This document shows, piece by piece, positions 8,795-17,926 of a stretch of 64,000 nucleotides of DNA. The stretch is taken from positions 1-64,000 of the forward strand of contig NZ_JBDQZI010000008.1 in assembly GCF_042920265.1 (NCBI RefSeq), read 5' to 3'. The notes beneath the pieces are model-generated. The model had not been told where the DNA came from. It did no database searches and was given only the letters and a program-made list of their open reading frames with translations. The position numbers and the translations under genes are program-made. Position 1 is the stretch's first letter. Every line of letters begins with the position of its first letter. The stretch comes from Lysinibacillus_B sp042920265. GTDB lineage: Bacteria; Bacillota; Bacilli; Bacillales_A; Planococcaceae.

Positions 8795-9811
8795 ATGGAT
8801 ACAATATTACTCATTACGATATTAGTTGTCATCTTTGCTCTAGCATTTGACTTTATTAATGGCTTCCATGATACAGCAAATGCGATTGCAACGTCAGTTT
8901 CGACACGTGCACTAAAGCCACGTGTGGCGGTGATGATGGCAGCAACAATGAACTTTATCGGCGCATTAACATTTGTTGGAGTAGCCAAGGCGATTGCTAG
9001 CGATATTGTGGACCCGTTTGCATTAAATGCATTTGAAGGCGATGTGACGGGCTCTATCGTTATTTTAGCCGCGTTATGTTCAGCGATTACGTGGAATTTA
9101 CTGACTTGGTACTACGGGATTCCATCAAGTTCTTCCCATACATTAATTGGCTCCATTGCTGGTGCGGCCATTGGTGCTGCAGGCTTTGGGATTTTAAATT
9201 ATGAAGGGTTCTTGAAAATTTTGCAGGCGTTAATTATGTCGCCGTTCATCGCTTTAGCGGTTGGTTTTTGTATGATGACGCTATTTAAAGTGCTATTTAA
9301 AAACATGCCTTTATACAAAACAAATAAAGGCTTCCGTACGATGCAAATTGGTACAGCGGCCCTACAATCCTTTACGCACGGTACAAACGATGCGCAAAAA
9401 GCAATGGGGATTATTACGATGGCGTTAATTGCTGGTGGTCTCCAATCGGGTGACGAAGTACAAAACTGGGTACGTGTAGCGTGTGCCTTAGCAATGGGAC
9501 TTGGTACATCAGTCGGTGGTTACAAGATTATTAAGACAGTTGGCGGTAAAATTATGAAAATTCGCCCGATAAACGGAGCAGCTGCGGATCTTTCATCTGC
9601 AACGGTTATTTTCGGTGCGACATTAATTTCATTACCTGTGTCGACAACACATGTTATTTCTTCTGCTATTATGGGTGTTGGTGCAGCACAACGCGTAAAA
9701 GGTGTACGTTGGGGTGTTGCACGTAAAATGGTGTTCACGTGGATTATTACCATTCCGATTTCTGCTGTAATGGCAGCCATTTTCTACACGATTTTAAATT
9801 TGATCTTTTAA
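8795..9811 (+). CDS. pit: Pit-type inorganic phosphate transporter
   Basis: A 338-aa membrane protein of the PiT family (low-affinity phosphate import with H+ or metal-phosphate). The two duplicated family signatures are visible: FDFINGFHDTANAIATS near residue 14 and QSFTHGTNDAQKAMG near residue 190, along with SSSHTLIGS and STTHVISSA. About nine to ten membrane segments are expected. It forms an operon with the DUF47 gene. A strong terminator follows. Confidence 0.93.
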   Translation: MDTILLITILVVIFALAFDFINGFHDTANAIATSVSTRALKPRVAVMMAATMNFIGALTFVGVAKAIASDIVDPFALNAFEGDVTGSIVILAALCSAITWNLLTWYYGIPSSSSHTLIGSIAGAAIGAAGFGILNYEGFLKILQALIMSPFIALAVGFCMMTLFKVLFKNMPLYKTNKGFRTMQIGTAALQSFTHGTNDAQKAMGIITMALIAGGLQSGDEVQNWVRVACALAMGLGTSVGGYKIIKTVGGKIMKIRPINGAAADLSSATVIFGATLISLPVSTTHVISSAIMGVGAAQRVKGVRWGVARKMVFTWIITIPISAVMAAIFYTILNLIF

Positions 9812-9817
9812 TTAATC

Positions 9818-9856
9818 GGCTATTCTGTAAAGAACAATTACAGAATAGCCTTTTTC
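9818..9856. terminator. Terminator after pit
   Basis: GGCTATTCTGTAA (9818-9830) pairs perfectly with TTACAGAATAGCC (9838-9850) and is followed by T5. It also lies downstream of the convergent MFS gene. Confidence 0.85.
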
Positions 9857-9885
9857 ATTTTGTAAGTTAGAATGAACGCACTTCT

Positions 9886-11172
9886 TTATGTTGTTTGTAC
9901 GACAGGTTCTTCTTCTGCAGTTGGTGGTTGATTGCCCGTAAGCAAAGACCCTTTTTTTAATGAAATCGTTAATGCCATGACCCCATAAATGACCCCGCAG
10001 CCGAGTAACATCCAAATTGCCCCTGTGTAAGACCCGTTCATTAAATCGACTAAGTAACCAATTAAAATCGGCGCGAAGAAACCGGCAATTTGTCCACCAG
10101 ATTGTACAATACCAACCGCCGAGCCGCTTATTTGCTGAGAAAACACTTTAATTGGCAATGTGGTTACAAGGACAATAGCAGTACCTGTAAAAATCGGTAA
10201 AACGGATTGATAAAATACAAACATACCGGCGCTTGAAGCGTTAAACATGAAATAGACGATAATTGTTAAGCCTACTCCACAAAGGACGCCAAGTAATTTT
10301 TCTTTACCAACAAATACTTTGTCTACTAAATAGCCTGCAAAAATAATAAAAGCGATACTTGTGACAGCAGGGATCATTTGTAAAAGACCGAGTGAAGTTA
10401 AGTCTAACCCGTGTACAGATACTAAATAGGTCGGAACCCAAGAGGCAGTCCCCCAGTTAATGGCATATACAGCAAAGGATGCGATAAAGAGACTCCACAG
10501 TAGCGGTATTTTTAAGATTTGGCGATAAGGAATTTTTCCTTGTGATTTCCGATCTGCTGCCTCATGAACCGTTATGGGCTGCTCTGGATTATCGACATAA
10601 ACAAATTTTGGTTTTAATAGGAAGTAGAATAAAGCCCCTACTGCTACACCGACTACCCCGAATGCATAAAACAGTGTACGCCAGCCTAAAGTTTGTAAAG
10701 CCGTTGTCGCAATAATGGGTGTAATGACCCCAGCAACTGCTGCGGCCGTTAATAAAAGTGACATCGCTCGTGAACGGTTTTCCATTGGGTACGACATCGA
10801 TAACATCTTTGCACTGGCTGGAATAAAGGCCCCTTCGCCAAGACCGAAAATGAAACGAATGACTAATAAGGAAACGAGTGACCAAGCAAGACCGCTTAAT
10901 CCTGTGAAAATAGACCATGCAATAATACAGCAAATTAATGTAATACGAGCCCCAAACTTATCTGCTAAAAAACCCCCAGGCATTTGCATTAAAGCATAGC
11001 CTAAAAAGAAAGCACTTAAGACAAATCCTGTTTGTGTAGCCGTTAAAGCTAAATCTTGCGAAATAGGTAAAATCGCGTAATTAATAAAAAACCGATCCAT
11101 ACTAGCCAAAATATATCCAACAAAAAGTAAAAATAAGATTTGCTTCCGATTCGTTGCAATTGTTTCTTTCAT
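9886..11172 (-). CDS. MFS transporter, ACS-like (organic anion symporter)
   Basis: A 428-aa major facilitator with twelve expected membrane segments. Visible: the A-like motif GGFLADKFGARI after TM2, RFIFGLGEGAFIPASAKMLS typical of the anion:cation symporter (ACS) branch, and the central loop near residue 200. Substrate is not readable; relatives move hexuronates, glucarate, tartrate or phthalate. I start it at the ATG at 11172 because AAAAAGGAGAT lies 7 nt before it; the longer reading frame back to 11214 has no SD. It is monocistronic and convergent with pit. The tail is acidic (EEEPVVQTT). Confidence 0.85.
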   Translation of the reverse strand: MKETIATNRKQILFLLFVGYILASMDRFFINYAILPISQDLALTATQTGFVLSAFFLGYALMQMPGGFLADKFGARITLICCIIAWSIFTGLSGLAWSLVSLLVIRFIFGLGEGAFIPASAKMLSMSYPMENRSRAMSLLLTAAAVAGVITPIIATTALQTLGWRTLFYAFGVVGVAVGALFYFLLKPKFVYVDNPEQPITVHEAADRKSQGKIPYRQILKIPLLWSLFIASFAVYAINWGTASWVPTYLVSVHGLDLTSLGLLQMIPAVTSIAFIIFAGYLVDKVFVGKEKLLGVLCGVGLTIIVYFMFNASSAGMFVFYQSVLPIFTGTAIVLVTTLPIKVFSQQISGSAVGIVQSGGQIAGFFAPILIGYLVDLMNGSYTGAIWMLLGCGVIYGVMALTISLKKGSLLTGNQPPTAEEEPVVQTT

Positions 11173-11413
11173 GTATTCATCTCCTTTTTCATTAATCGCT
11201 TGCCTTATATTCATAATTATTCTGAAAATTCAATCTATTGCAATGTAGGTTTTTACAAAAGTCAGCTTTGGAAAATAGATGTTTTTACACTGTATGCAGA
11301 GAAAAATTTTATAGGTATAGCAAATAGAAGTGAGAGGATGAGAAGAAGTCTATGACTAGTAAGAAAAGATGTAGTGATAGGGGTAGACAATAATTATTTA
11401 ACGATCATAAAAA

Positions 11414-11441
11414 CGCTATGCCCATTGTAGGACATAGCGCT
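11414..11441 (-). terminator. Terminator after dctP
   Basis: CGCTATG (11414-11420) and CATAGCG (11433-11439) pair, and on the minus strand the stem is followed by a T-rich run. It lies just past the dctP stop. Confidence 0.65.
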
Positions 11442-11446
11442 CATTT

Positions 11447-12694
11447 TTATTTTGTAGCAATGGCAGCTGCCGCTTCTGTACTTTCGAATTCTTTCTCTGA
11501 CTTAGAGACAACAACACAAGCAACACCGTTACCGATTAAGTTCGTTACAGCACGTGCTTCCGACATGAAGCGGTCAACGCCGATTAATAAGGCAATCCCT
11601 TCAACAGGTACCATTGGGAAAGCTGCTAGTGTAGCTGCTAATGTGATAAAACCAGAACCTGTTACACCAGCTGCCCCTTTAGAAGTAATCATTAATACGC
11701 CTAAAAGCGTTGCAATTTGAATCCAAGTTAGTTCAATACCATAGGCTTGTGCAATAAATAATGCAGCCATGGATAAATAAATGGATGTGCCGTCAAGGTT
11801 AAATGAATACCCTGTTGGTACGACTAAACCAACTACTTGCTTTGAACAGCCTAATCCTTCTAATTTACGCATCATAGATGGTAGAGCGGATTCAGAAGAA
11901 GATGTACCGATTACTAGGAAAATTTCATCTTTAATATAACCGATGAATTTAAAAATATTAAAACCGAAGTAACGAGCAATCGTACCTAATACAAATACGA
12001 TAAATAAGAACATCGTAATATAGACAGCCGCCATTAGAAGACCTAACGATTTTAATGAACCTAAACCGAAGTTACCGATTGTGTAAGCCATTGCACCGAA
12101 TGCCCCGATTGGCGAAACTTTCATCACAATACCAACAATTTTGAATAAAATTTCAGACACTTGCTCGAAAAATGTAATAACAGGTCGAGACTTTTCGCCA
12201 AGTGATGCTGCAGCAATACCAAATAAAATAGCTGCAAATAATGTTGGCAATAATTGTCCATCTGCTAATGCGCCGATGAAGTTTTCAGGAATGATATTAT
12301 AAATAAACGCCATTAAGCCTTGATCTGTTTCTTCTGCTGCTGTTGTATATTTAGAAATATCTGCATCCGCTGCTTTTGACGTATCGATCCCTGCACCTGC
12401 ATTCACGATGACAGCAACGGCAATACCGATAGCAAGGGCGATTGTAGAGACGATTTCGAAGTAAAGCAATGCTTTCCCTCCGATTTTACCGACTTTTTTC
12501 ATGTCCCCCATACCACCAATACCAATCACAACCGTTAAGAAGATAATTGGGGCGATTAACATCTTGATTAGCTTGATGAACATATCCGCTAAGATTTTTA
12601 AGCTTGCGCCAAATTCAGGCCAAATTGTTCCGACGACAATCCCGAGAATGATTGCAAGGATTACTTGAACTGTTAAATTTTTAAGCCATTTCAT
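11447..12694 (-). CDS. dctP: C4-dicarboxylate:cation symporter DctP (DAACS family)
   Basis: A 415-aa DAACS-family carrier that imports fumarate, succinate and malate with protons or sodium. Visible: GTSSSESALPSMMRKLE (the serine-rich re-entrant loop), GYSFNLDGTSIY and GVTGSGFITLAATL (substrate/ion-binding NLDGT and loop 2), and DRFMSEARAVTNLIGNG in the last helix with the conserved Arg. The length is usual. The assignment as DctP rather than a glutamate carrier rests on the adjacent dctB, dctS and dctR genes. The SD AAAAGGAG precedes the ATG, and upstream lies a cre site. Confidence 0.9.
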   Translation of the reverse strand: MKWLKNLTVQVILAIILGIVVGTIWPEFGASLKILADMFIKLIKMLIAPIIFLTVVIGIGGMGDMKKVGKIGGKALLYFEIVSTIALAIGIAVAVIVNAGAGIDTSKAADADISKYTTAAEETDQGLMAFIYNIIPENFIGALADGQLLPTLFAAILFGIAAASLGEKSRPVITFFEQVSEILFKIVGIVMKVSPIGAFGAMAYTIGNFGLGSLKSLGLLMAAVYITMFLFIVFVLGTIARYFGFNIFKFIGYIKDEIFLVIGTSSSESALPSMMRKLEGLGCSKQVVGLVVPTGYSFNLDGTSIYLSMAALFIAQAYGIELTWIQIATLLGVLMITSKGAAGVTGSGFITLAATLAAFPMVPVEGIALLIGVDRFMSEARAVTNLIGNGVACVVVSKSEKEFESTEAAAAIATK

Positions 12695-12738
12695 GGATGG
12701 TAAATCTCCTTTTCTATTTGTTTTTAAATTTTCTATTT

Positions 12739-12765
12739 TGTTATCGCTTTCATGGGTCTATCATA
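12739..12765 (-). promoter_or_regulatory. dctP promoter -10 and cre site (CcpA)
   Basis: On the minus strand TATGAT (12760-12765) is a good -10. Directly downstream, 12739-12752 reads TGAAAGCGATAACA, a full match to the cre consensus TGWAANCGNTNWCA. A cre at about +1 to +20 acts as a roadblock for CcpA repression. The -35 is poor, as expected if DctR activates the promoter. Confidence 0.65.
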
Positions 12766-12934
12766 GCGTAAAGTTTTCAGAAAAGAAGATTTAGTATTTA
12801 AGAATCATATCGTTTATTTTGTTCATTTCGCGGAGGGTTTTTGATAAAAGTTGATTTATCAACATTTATTCTGTTATGCAACGCTTTAAAAGCTTCAAAT
12901 TTTGTTATAATACAATCGGAAAAAGAGAATAAAA

Positions 12935-12966
12935 AACTACACTTTCCGACAAAAAGTGTAGTTTTG
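12935..12966 (-). terminator. Terminator after dctB
   Basis: AACTACACTTT (12935-12945) and AAAGTGTAGTT (12953-12963) pair perfectly. On the minus strand T6 follows. Confidence 0.8.
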
Positions 12967-12976
12967 TTCATTTTGT

Positions 12977-14029
12977 TTAATTGCTTAATTTCACTTGTTC
13001 TATTAATAATTGATAGTAAGAATCGTTTATTTCATGCTTGTAACTGTCATAAATCTGTCCCAGTGCATCTTTCCATATACGTCTTTCGGCTGCTGTTAAG
13101 GAATGAATGGAAATACCGTCTGTTTGTGCTAGTTCTTGAAGGCTGGCTGCGTTCATCTTTGTGCTTGTTTCAAACTGCCAGTCACTCATTTCTTCTAACG
13201 CATCTGTAATATGTTGCTGAATGTCTGGGTCTAAACTGTTCCAAAATGTTTCATTCATCATGATGGCATAGCCCATAATGCCGTGGTTCGATAGTGTAAT
13301 ATGCTTTTCATATTGATGAAAACCTTTTGAATACAAGTTTGATAGCGTATTTTCTTGTGCTTGGATGGCATTGTTTTCAATTTCGTAAAACACGTCACCA
13401 AATGTTGTAGTAATCGGTGTTGCACCAAGAAGGCTAAACTGACGATGAATCATATCGCTATCCATGACGCGAATACGCAAGTTTTGAAAATCATTCAGTT
13501 GAATAATGGGCGAGTCATTGGCGGCAATTTGCTTAAAGCCATTACTCCAAAAATGAAGCCCTTTGATATGCAATGGGGCAAGTTGGTCAAGCAGCTGGTC
13601 TTTTAGAGGACCTGTTAATACTTGTTGTAATTGTTGATCTGTTTCAATGATAAACGGTAAATCAAGTACTTGCCATGACGGTAAATAAGTTGTCATCTTT
13701 GAGAAGCTCGGTGCAATCATTTGAATATCATTGTTTTGCAATGCTTCAAATTCATTATCATCATTATATAGAATGCCATTCGGATACACTTGCACGATAA
13801 CACGCCCATTTGTTTTCTCTTTGACAAGCTCAGCAAATTTTGTGGCAGCGAGCCCTTTCGGTGTGTTTTCAGCGACAACATGGCTAAAATGAATAATAAT
13901 TTGCTCCTTTAATCCATTTTGCTCATCATCAAAAGGAAGTGTAGCGATATTCATCACATTTTGCCTGTGCCCTATAAAAGAGACTAGTATTACAACGGTT
14001 AAAATGACACCGGTAAAAAAATATTTCAT
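12977..14029 (-). CDS. dctB: Dicarboxylate-binding protein DctB (TRAP DctP-like)
   Basis: A 350-aa extracytoplasmic binding protein of the TRAP DctP family. A hydrophobic N-terminus (FFTGVILTVVILVSFIG) acts as signal or anchor; no lipobox Cys is seen. The family pattern is clear: HFSHVVAENTPKGLAATKFAELV near the start, GRVIVQVYPNG, the substrate-Arg region LRIRVMDSDMI, and NEIENNAIQAQENTLSNLY-like (FYEIENNAIQAQENTL) helix. No TRAP permease genes are present. In B. subtilis DctB is a co-sensor that interacts with DctP and the kinase DctS, and all partners lie here, so a sensing role is likely. The SD is weak (GGTGATG). Confidence 0.88.
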   Translation of the reverse strand: MKYFFTGVILTVVILVSFIGHRQNVMNIATLPFDDEQNGLKEQIIIHFSHVVAENTPKGLAATKFAELVKEKTNGRVIVQVYPNGILYNDDNEFEALQNNDIQMIAPSFSKMTTYLPSWQVLDLPFIIETDQQLQQVLTGPLKDQLLDQLAPLHIKGLHFWSNGFKQIAANDSPIIQLNDFQNLRIRVMDSDMIHRQFSLLGATPITTTFGDVFYEIENNAIQAQENTLSNLYSKGFHQYEKHITLSNHGIMGYAIMMNETFWNSLDPDIQQHITDALEEMSDWQFETSTKMNAASLQELAQTDGISIHSLTAAERRIWKDALGQIYDSYKHEINDSYYQLLIEQVKLSN

Positions 14030-14064
14030 TATGCATCACCATATTCATCAAGACTTTGTAAGAG

Positions 14065-14647
14065 CTCATAATGAGCAAATATTAAAATATATATTATGAT
14101 TTAAGTAACCGTTGCTTTCCGCTCCGGCACTCGCTTTCCACGGGCGAGATCAAGCCTCCTCGTTGCTCATGCTTCGCTCCTGCGGGGTCTTGATTGTCTC
14201 GCTTTTCCCGTAGGAAGCTTTGCTCTGTAGCGAAAGGCCCATGCCGTCAGCTACACTCTCGCGCCTTCGCTACAAGCAACTATTGTTCAGTACAATAATT
14301 GTTGGCTCAAAAATAATGAAAAATCCTCATTAATTACAAGTAAAGGCTAGACGGACTATAATGTGCAAATGGAAAGAAAATAATCTCTTTTAGAGAAGAG
14401 AAATATTTTTCTAAAATATAGAGAAGTATTCACTTTTTGCCGTAGCGCGCCATCGCCACAGGAGCCAAGATTCTCTTTGCGACGAAAGCGTAAGCGTCAG
14501 GAACAGCAACAGGAGATCCAAACAGGCCGCGCCTGTTTTAGCTCCTGTGTAGGCTGTGGCAAAGCGCGGAGGCTACGATTATGCTTTCGTTTAATATCTG
14601 TTACTATCCTAATGGTATTTTTAGAATGTATTTTTGCTCATTACGAG
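14065..14647. mobile_element. MITE-like element, copy 1 (583 bp)
   Basis: A non-coding element with terminal inverted repeats: the left end CTCATAATGAGCAAA (14065-14079) matches the reverse complement of the right end, CTCGTAATGAGCAAA. The interior has two GC-rich, hairpin-prone blocks (about 14110-14280 and 14440-14580). Both blocks recur in the same order at 27655-28177. No transposase is encoded, so it would depend on one elsewhere. It fills the dctB-dctS intergenic region and ends 46 bp before the dctS start. Confidence 0.75.
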
Positions 14648-14692
14648 TAACAGTATACCTTGCAACATTATAACAAAAAAGGGGAGAAATCG

Positions 14693-16309
14693 ATGCGAAA
14701 GCTCACGATGAACACTAAAATTTTATTAATGACTTTCTTTATTATCATTGTTTCCTTTTTTATGGCAGGGATATTTGTGTTAAATAACTTATTAAGTGAA
14801 CAAGAGGAAGACTATAGTCAGCGTGCGATGCTCATTGCACGAACAGTGTCAAATATGCCTGAATTAACGAATCAGCTCGTCAATGAAAACAAAGAACAGG
14901 CAATGAAAACCGTTAATCAGATTGTGGAAGAAATCCGCGTTATTAATAAAGCGGACTATATTGTTGTCATGGATATGGACAGAATGAAATATTCCCATCC
15001 ATCACCAAATGAAATTGGTCAACGAAGCCAGTCAGAAGATTTAAATGCTGCATTTAATGAACACTATTATATGTCAAAAGCAAGAGGCGAACTCGGTACC
15101 ATGATTCGTTCATTCGTCCCGATGCTGAACGAAGAAAAAAGACAAGTGGGTGTTGTGGTCGTAGGGTACCAAATGCCAACTTTACTACACATTTTTCAAG
15201 ATTACTTTTTAGAGATGATCATTACGGTGTTATTATCGATTATTTTTAGTATGTGGGGCGCTCATTTACTAGGTCGTCATATTAAAAAGCAAATGTTTGG
15301 CTTGGAGCCAGAAGAAATTTCACAACTGTATGTAGAAAGACAGGAGACGTTCAACGCCATGCATGACGGCATTATTGCGGTCGATAATGAGATGAATATT
15401 ACGATTTTTAATGAAAAAGCGAGTGAAATTTTAGGGGTAGATTGGCATTCGAGCAACTACATAGGTAAAAAAATTTATGAGGTATTCCCTGATACACGCC
15501 TCCCTGAAATTGTGGAAAGTGGTAAGCCCATTTACAACCAAGAAATCTATATTAATAAACATAGTATTTTAAGTACACGTATTCCGATCCAAGTAGCTGA
15601 AAAAAATGTAGGGGCAGTGGCCATTTTTAAAGACTTAACAGAAGTGAAACAGCTAGCAGAGGAATTAACAGGGGTAAAAGCATTTGTACAGGCACTTCGC
15701 GTACAAACACATGAGCATAAAAATAAAATCCATACGATTACAGGGCTGTTGCAATTAGGGCATATCAAACAGGCGATGGATTATTTAATGGAAGTAAAAG
15801 AAAATGAGGAATCATTAACGAAATTTTTGAATGAGCGTTTTCATAATGAAAATATTTCAGGTTTATTGCTTAGTAAAATAGGACGGGGAAAAGAGCTAGG
15901 CATTAAAGTAGAAATTGATGAAGAAAGTTATTTTAAGCGATTCCCCAAGCATTTAGATTATCATGATTTTGTTGTGTTATTTGGGAACTTAATCGAAAAT
16001 GCTTTTGATGCGCTAGAAGGTGTATACCGTGAAGAAAAACATATTGGCATTTCAGTGGACGAGCATGATCATACACTTGCGATATTAGTAAACGATAACG
16101 GCATAGGGATGAGTGAGGAAGTACAAAAGCAAATATTTGAAAATGGTTTTTCCACCAAAGCAAAGGAAAACCGTGGGATTGGCTTGTATTTAATTCGTGA
16201 GATTGTGACAAAAGGGAACGGTACCATTGAAGTAACGAGCGAAGAAGGAAAAGGGACAAGCTTCTTACTATTATTTGAGTTAGGGGATGATGTAGTTGGG
16301 GATGATTAA
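14693..16309 (+). CDS. dctS: Sensor histidine kinase DctS (CitA/DcuS family)
   Basis: A 538-aa membrane sensor kinase. TM1 (about 10-31) and TM2 (about 173-193) flank an extracytoplasmic PAS-like sensing domain (VMDMDRMKYSHPSP, as in DcuS/CitA). A cytoplasmic PAS domain follows (MHDGIIAVDNEMNI). The H-box is RVQTHEHKNKIHTI, typical of the SpoOB-type kinases, and the ATPase domain shows NLIENAFDAL, DNGIGM and NRGIGLYLI. I start at ATG 14693, preceded by GGGGAGAAATCG; the track's earlier TTG has no SD. It senses C4-dicarboxylates and phosphorylates DctR, whose gene overlaps its end. Confidence 0.92.
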   Translation: MRKLTMNTKILLMTFFIIIVSFFMAGIFVLNNLLSEQEEDYSQRAMLIARTVSNMPELTNQLVNENKEQAMKTVNQIVEEIRVINKADYIVVMDMDRMKYSHPSPNEIGQRSQSEDLNAAFNEHYYMSKARGELGTMIRSFVPMLNEEKRQVGVVVVGYQMPTLLHIFQDYFLEMIITVLLSIIFSMWGAHLLGRHIKKQMFGLEPEEISQLYVERQETFNAMHDGIIAVDNEMNITIFNEKASEILGVDWHSSNYIGKKIYEVFPDTRLPEIVESGKPIYNQEIYINKHSILSTRIPIQVAEKNVGAVAIFKDLTEVKQLAEELTGVKAFVQALRVQTHEHKNKIHTITGLLQLGHIKQAMDYLMEVKENEESLTKFLNERFHNENISGLLLSKIGRGKELGIKVEIDEESYFKRFPKHLDYHDFVVLFGNLIENAFDALEGVYREEKHIGISVDEHDHTLAILVNDNGIGMSEEVQKQIFENGFSTKAKENRGIGLYLIREIVTKGNGTIEVTSEEGKGTSFLLLFELGDDVVGDD

Positions 16310-16991
16310 AGTATTGCTTGTAGAAGACGATCCGATGGTGCGCGAGGTGAACCGCCAATTTATCGAACGTGTAGAGGGGTTTCACATTATCGCGATGGCA
16401 GCGAACGGGGTAGAAGGGTTTGAAAAAATTAAACAACTACAGCCTGATTTAGTATTGATGGATATTTTTATGCCTGAACAAAATGGTGTGGATACGTTGC
16501 GGAAAATTCGAAAGGAAAATATTCCGGTCGATGTGATTTCGGTGACGGCGGCAAATGATATGCCAACAATCCAAAATATTTTGCATCTAGGTGTATACGA
16601 TTATATTATGAAGCCTTTTACATTTGAGCGAATGGAGCAAACGTTACAAAATTACCGCCAATTTAAACAAAAAGTAGAAAATACACAAGGTATGACACAG
16701 CAAGAGCTCGATGCATTGATGAGAAAAGGCAATGCGACAGAACGAGTAGAAGAACCCCAAACTGTACTGACTGAACTACCTAAAGGATTTAACCGATCCA
16801 CATTAGATAAAGTGTTGAATTATATAAAAGAATGCGAGGCAGGTGCCTCCGCAGATGAGGTTGCGGCGGCTATCGGCGTAGCGCGTGTAACGGCTAGACG
16901 CTATTTAGATTTTATGGAAAAGCGTAATTTAATTAAAGTCGATGTTCAATACGGTAGTGTCGGTCGTCCGATTAATCAATACTTCGTTTAA
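16296..16991 (+). CDS. dctR: Response regulator DctR (CitB/DcuR family)
   Basis: A 231-aa response regulator: receiver domain with acidic pair EDD, phospho-acceptor in LVLMDIFMPEQNG, and conserved Lys in YIMKPFTF. The C-terminal HTH (SADEVAAAIGVARVTARRYLDF) is the YesN/CitT/DcuR type. In B. subtilis it activates dctP on dicarboxylates. The reading frame overlaps dctS by 14 nt, implying translational coupling. TTG at 16296 has AGGGG 9 nt upstream; the ATG at 16302 is an alternative two codons later. Confidence 0.9.
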   Translation: MGMIKVLLVEDDPMVREVNRQFIERVEGFHIIAMAANGVEGFEKIKQLQPDLVLMDIFMPEQNGVDTLRKIRKENIPVDVISVTAANDMPTIQNILHLGVYDYIMKPFTFERMEQTLQNYRQFKQKVENTQGMTQQELDALMRKGNATERVEEPQTVLTELPKGFNRSTLDKVLNYIKECEAGASADEVAAAIGVARVTARRYLDFMEKRNLIKVDVQYGSVGRPINQYFV

Positions 16992-16993
16992 AC

Positions 16994-17030
16994 AAAACGA
17001 GCAGAGTCACAAAGACGCTGCTCGTTTTAT
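16994..17030. terminator. Terminator between dctR and hisA
   Basis: AAAACGAGCAG pairs with CTGCTCGTTTT (about 17018-17028). It separates the convergent dctR and hisA and can serve both. Confidence 0.75.
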
Positions 17031-17035
17031 CCGCT

Positions 17036-17788
17036 TTATTTACAATAATCGACTACGGCATTATAGGCTAAGTCACCGCCAAAAATATCGAGTGCGCTAC
17101 CGATTGTGACGTGAAGTTTTCCACGCCCGATTTGCTCAAATTTTGTTAAGTCTTTAAGTGAACGGACACCGCCAGCATAAGTTGTTGGGATGGTTGTCCA
17201 TTGTGCTAAATCCTGTACAAGCTCCTCTTGCATGCCGCTGCGTTTCCCTTCTACATCGACCGCATGAATTAATAGTTCGTCGCAATATTGTTCAATCATA
17301 CGAATCGATTCCGCGTTCACTTCAAAGTCGCTGAATTTTGTCCACTTGTCTGTGACAACAAACCATTTATCATCGCGTTTTCGACAACTTAAGTCAATGA
17401 CCAGTTGATTCTTTCCAACCGTATGCACGAGCTTTTCAAGACGTTCCATATCAAGGCGCCCATCATGAAAAATATACGATGTGACGATGACGTGTGAGGC
17501 ACCTGCCTGTATATATTGGAGCGCATTATCCGCTGTAATCCCACCGCCAACTTGTAAGCCTCCAGGGTAAGCGTGGAGTGCTTGAAGGGCGGCTTGTTCG
17601 TTGCCAGATCCAAGCATAATGACATGACCGCCTGTTAATCTATCTTTCGCAAACATGTTCGCAAAATAAGATGAATCATGTTCTGATGTGAAGTTTTCGA
17701 CAACCGCCACATCGGCGTGCCCTAGTGTACTGCCTACGATTTGCTTTACTTTGCCATCATGCAAATCGATACAAGGACGAAATTGCAT
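17036..17788 (-). CDS. hisA: Eukaryotic-type HisA isomerase
   Basis: A 250-aa (beta-alpha)8 barrel that matches the eukaryotic HIS6 type of phosphoribosylformimino-AICAR-ribotide isomerase (histidine step 4) rather than usual bacterial HisA. Visible: FRPCIDLHDGKVKQIVGS with the catalytic Asp, LQVGGGI, VIDLSCRK with the second acid-base region, LIHAVDVEGKRSG, TYAGGVRS and GSALDIFGG. I recall fungal His6 proteins with the same VDLSCRK and FGSSLDIFGG blocks. No other histidine gene is nearby. SD AGAGGTG precedes the ATG. It should be functional; whether it is the only hisA of the genome cannot be seen. Confidence 0.88.
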   Translation of the reverse strand: MQFRPCIDLHDGKVKQIVGSTLGHADVAVVENFTSEHDSSYFANMFAKDRLTGGHVIMLGSGNEQAALQALHAYPGGLQVGGGITADNALQYIQAGASHVIVTSYIFHDGRLDMERLEKLVHTVGKNQLVIDLSCRKRDDKWFVVTDKWTKFSDFEVNAESIRMIEQYCDELLIHAVDVEGKRSGMQEELVQDLAQWTTIPTTYAGGVRSLKDLTKFEQIGRGKLHVTIGSALDIFGGDLAYNAVVDYCK

Positions 17789-17926
17789 ACTTTCTCACCT
17801 CTTTTGCATAATTATTCTTTTTCTATCATAACATTGTTCCTTTGCAAAATGGGTAATAATTGTTGTAAACGGAAAGAATGCTTCAAATTTCAAGGACACA
17901 TAGCAGCACGTATGATAAAATATGTA

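Noticed and set aside
12977..14029. A TRAP transporter
   Set aside because: Only the binding protein is present, without the two permease genes. With dctS, dctR and dctP around it, a DctB co-sensor role fits better.
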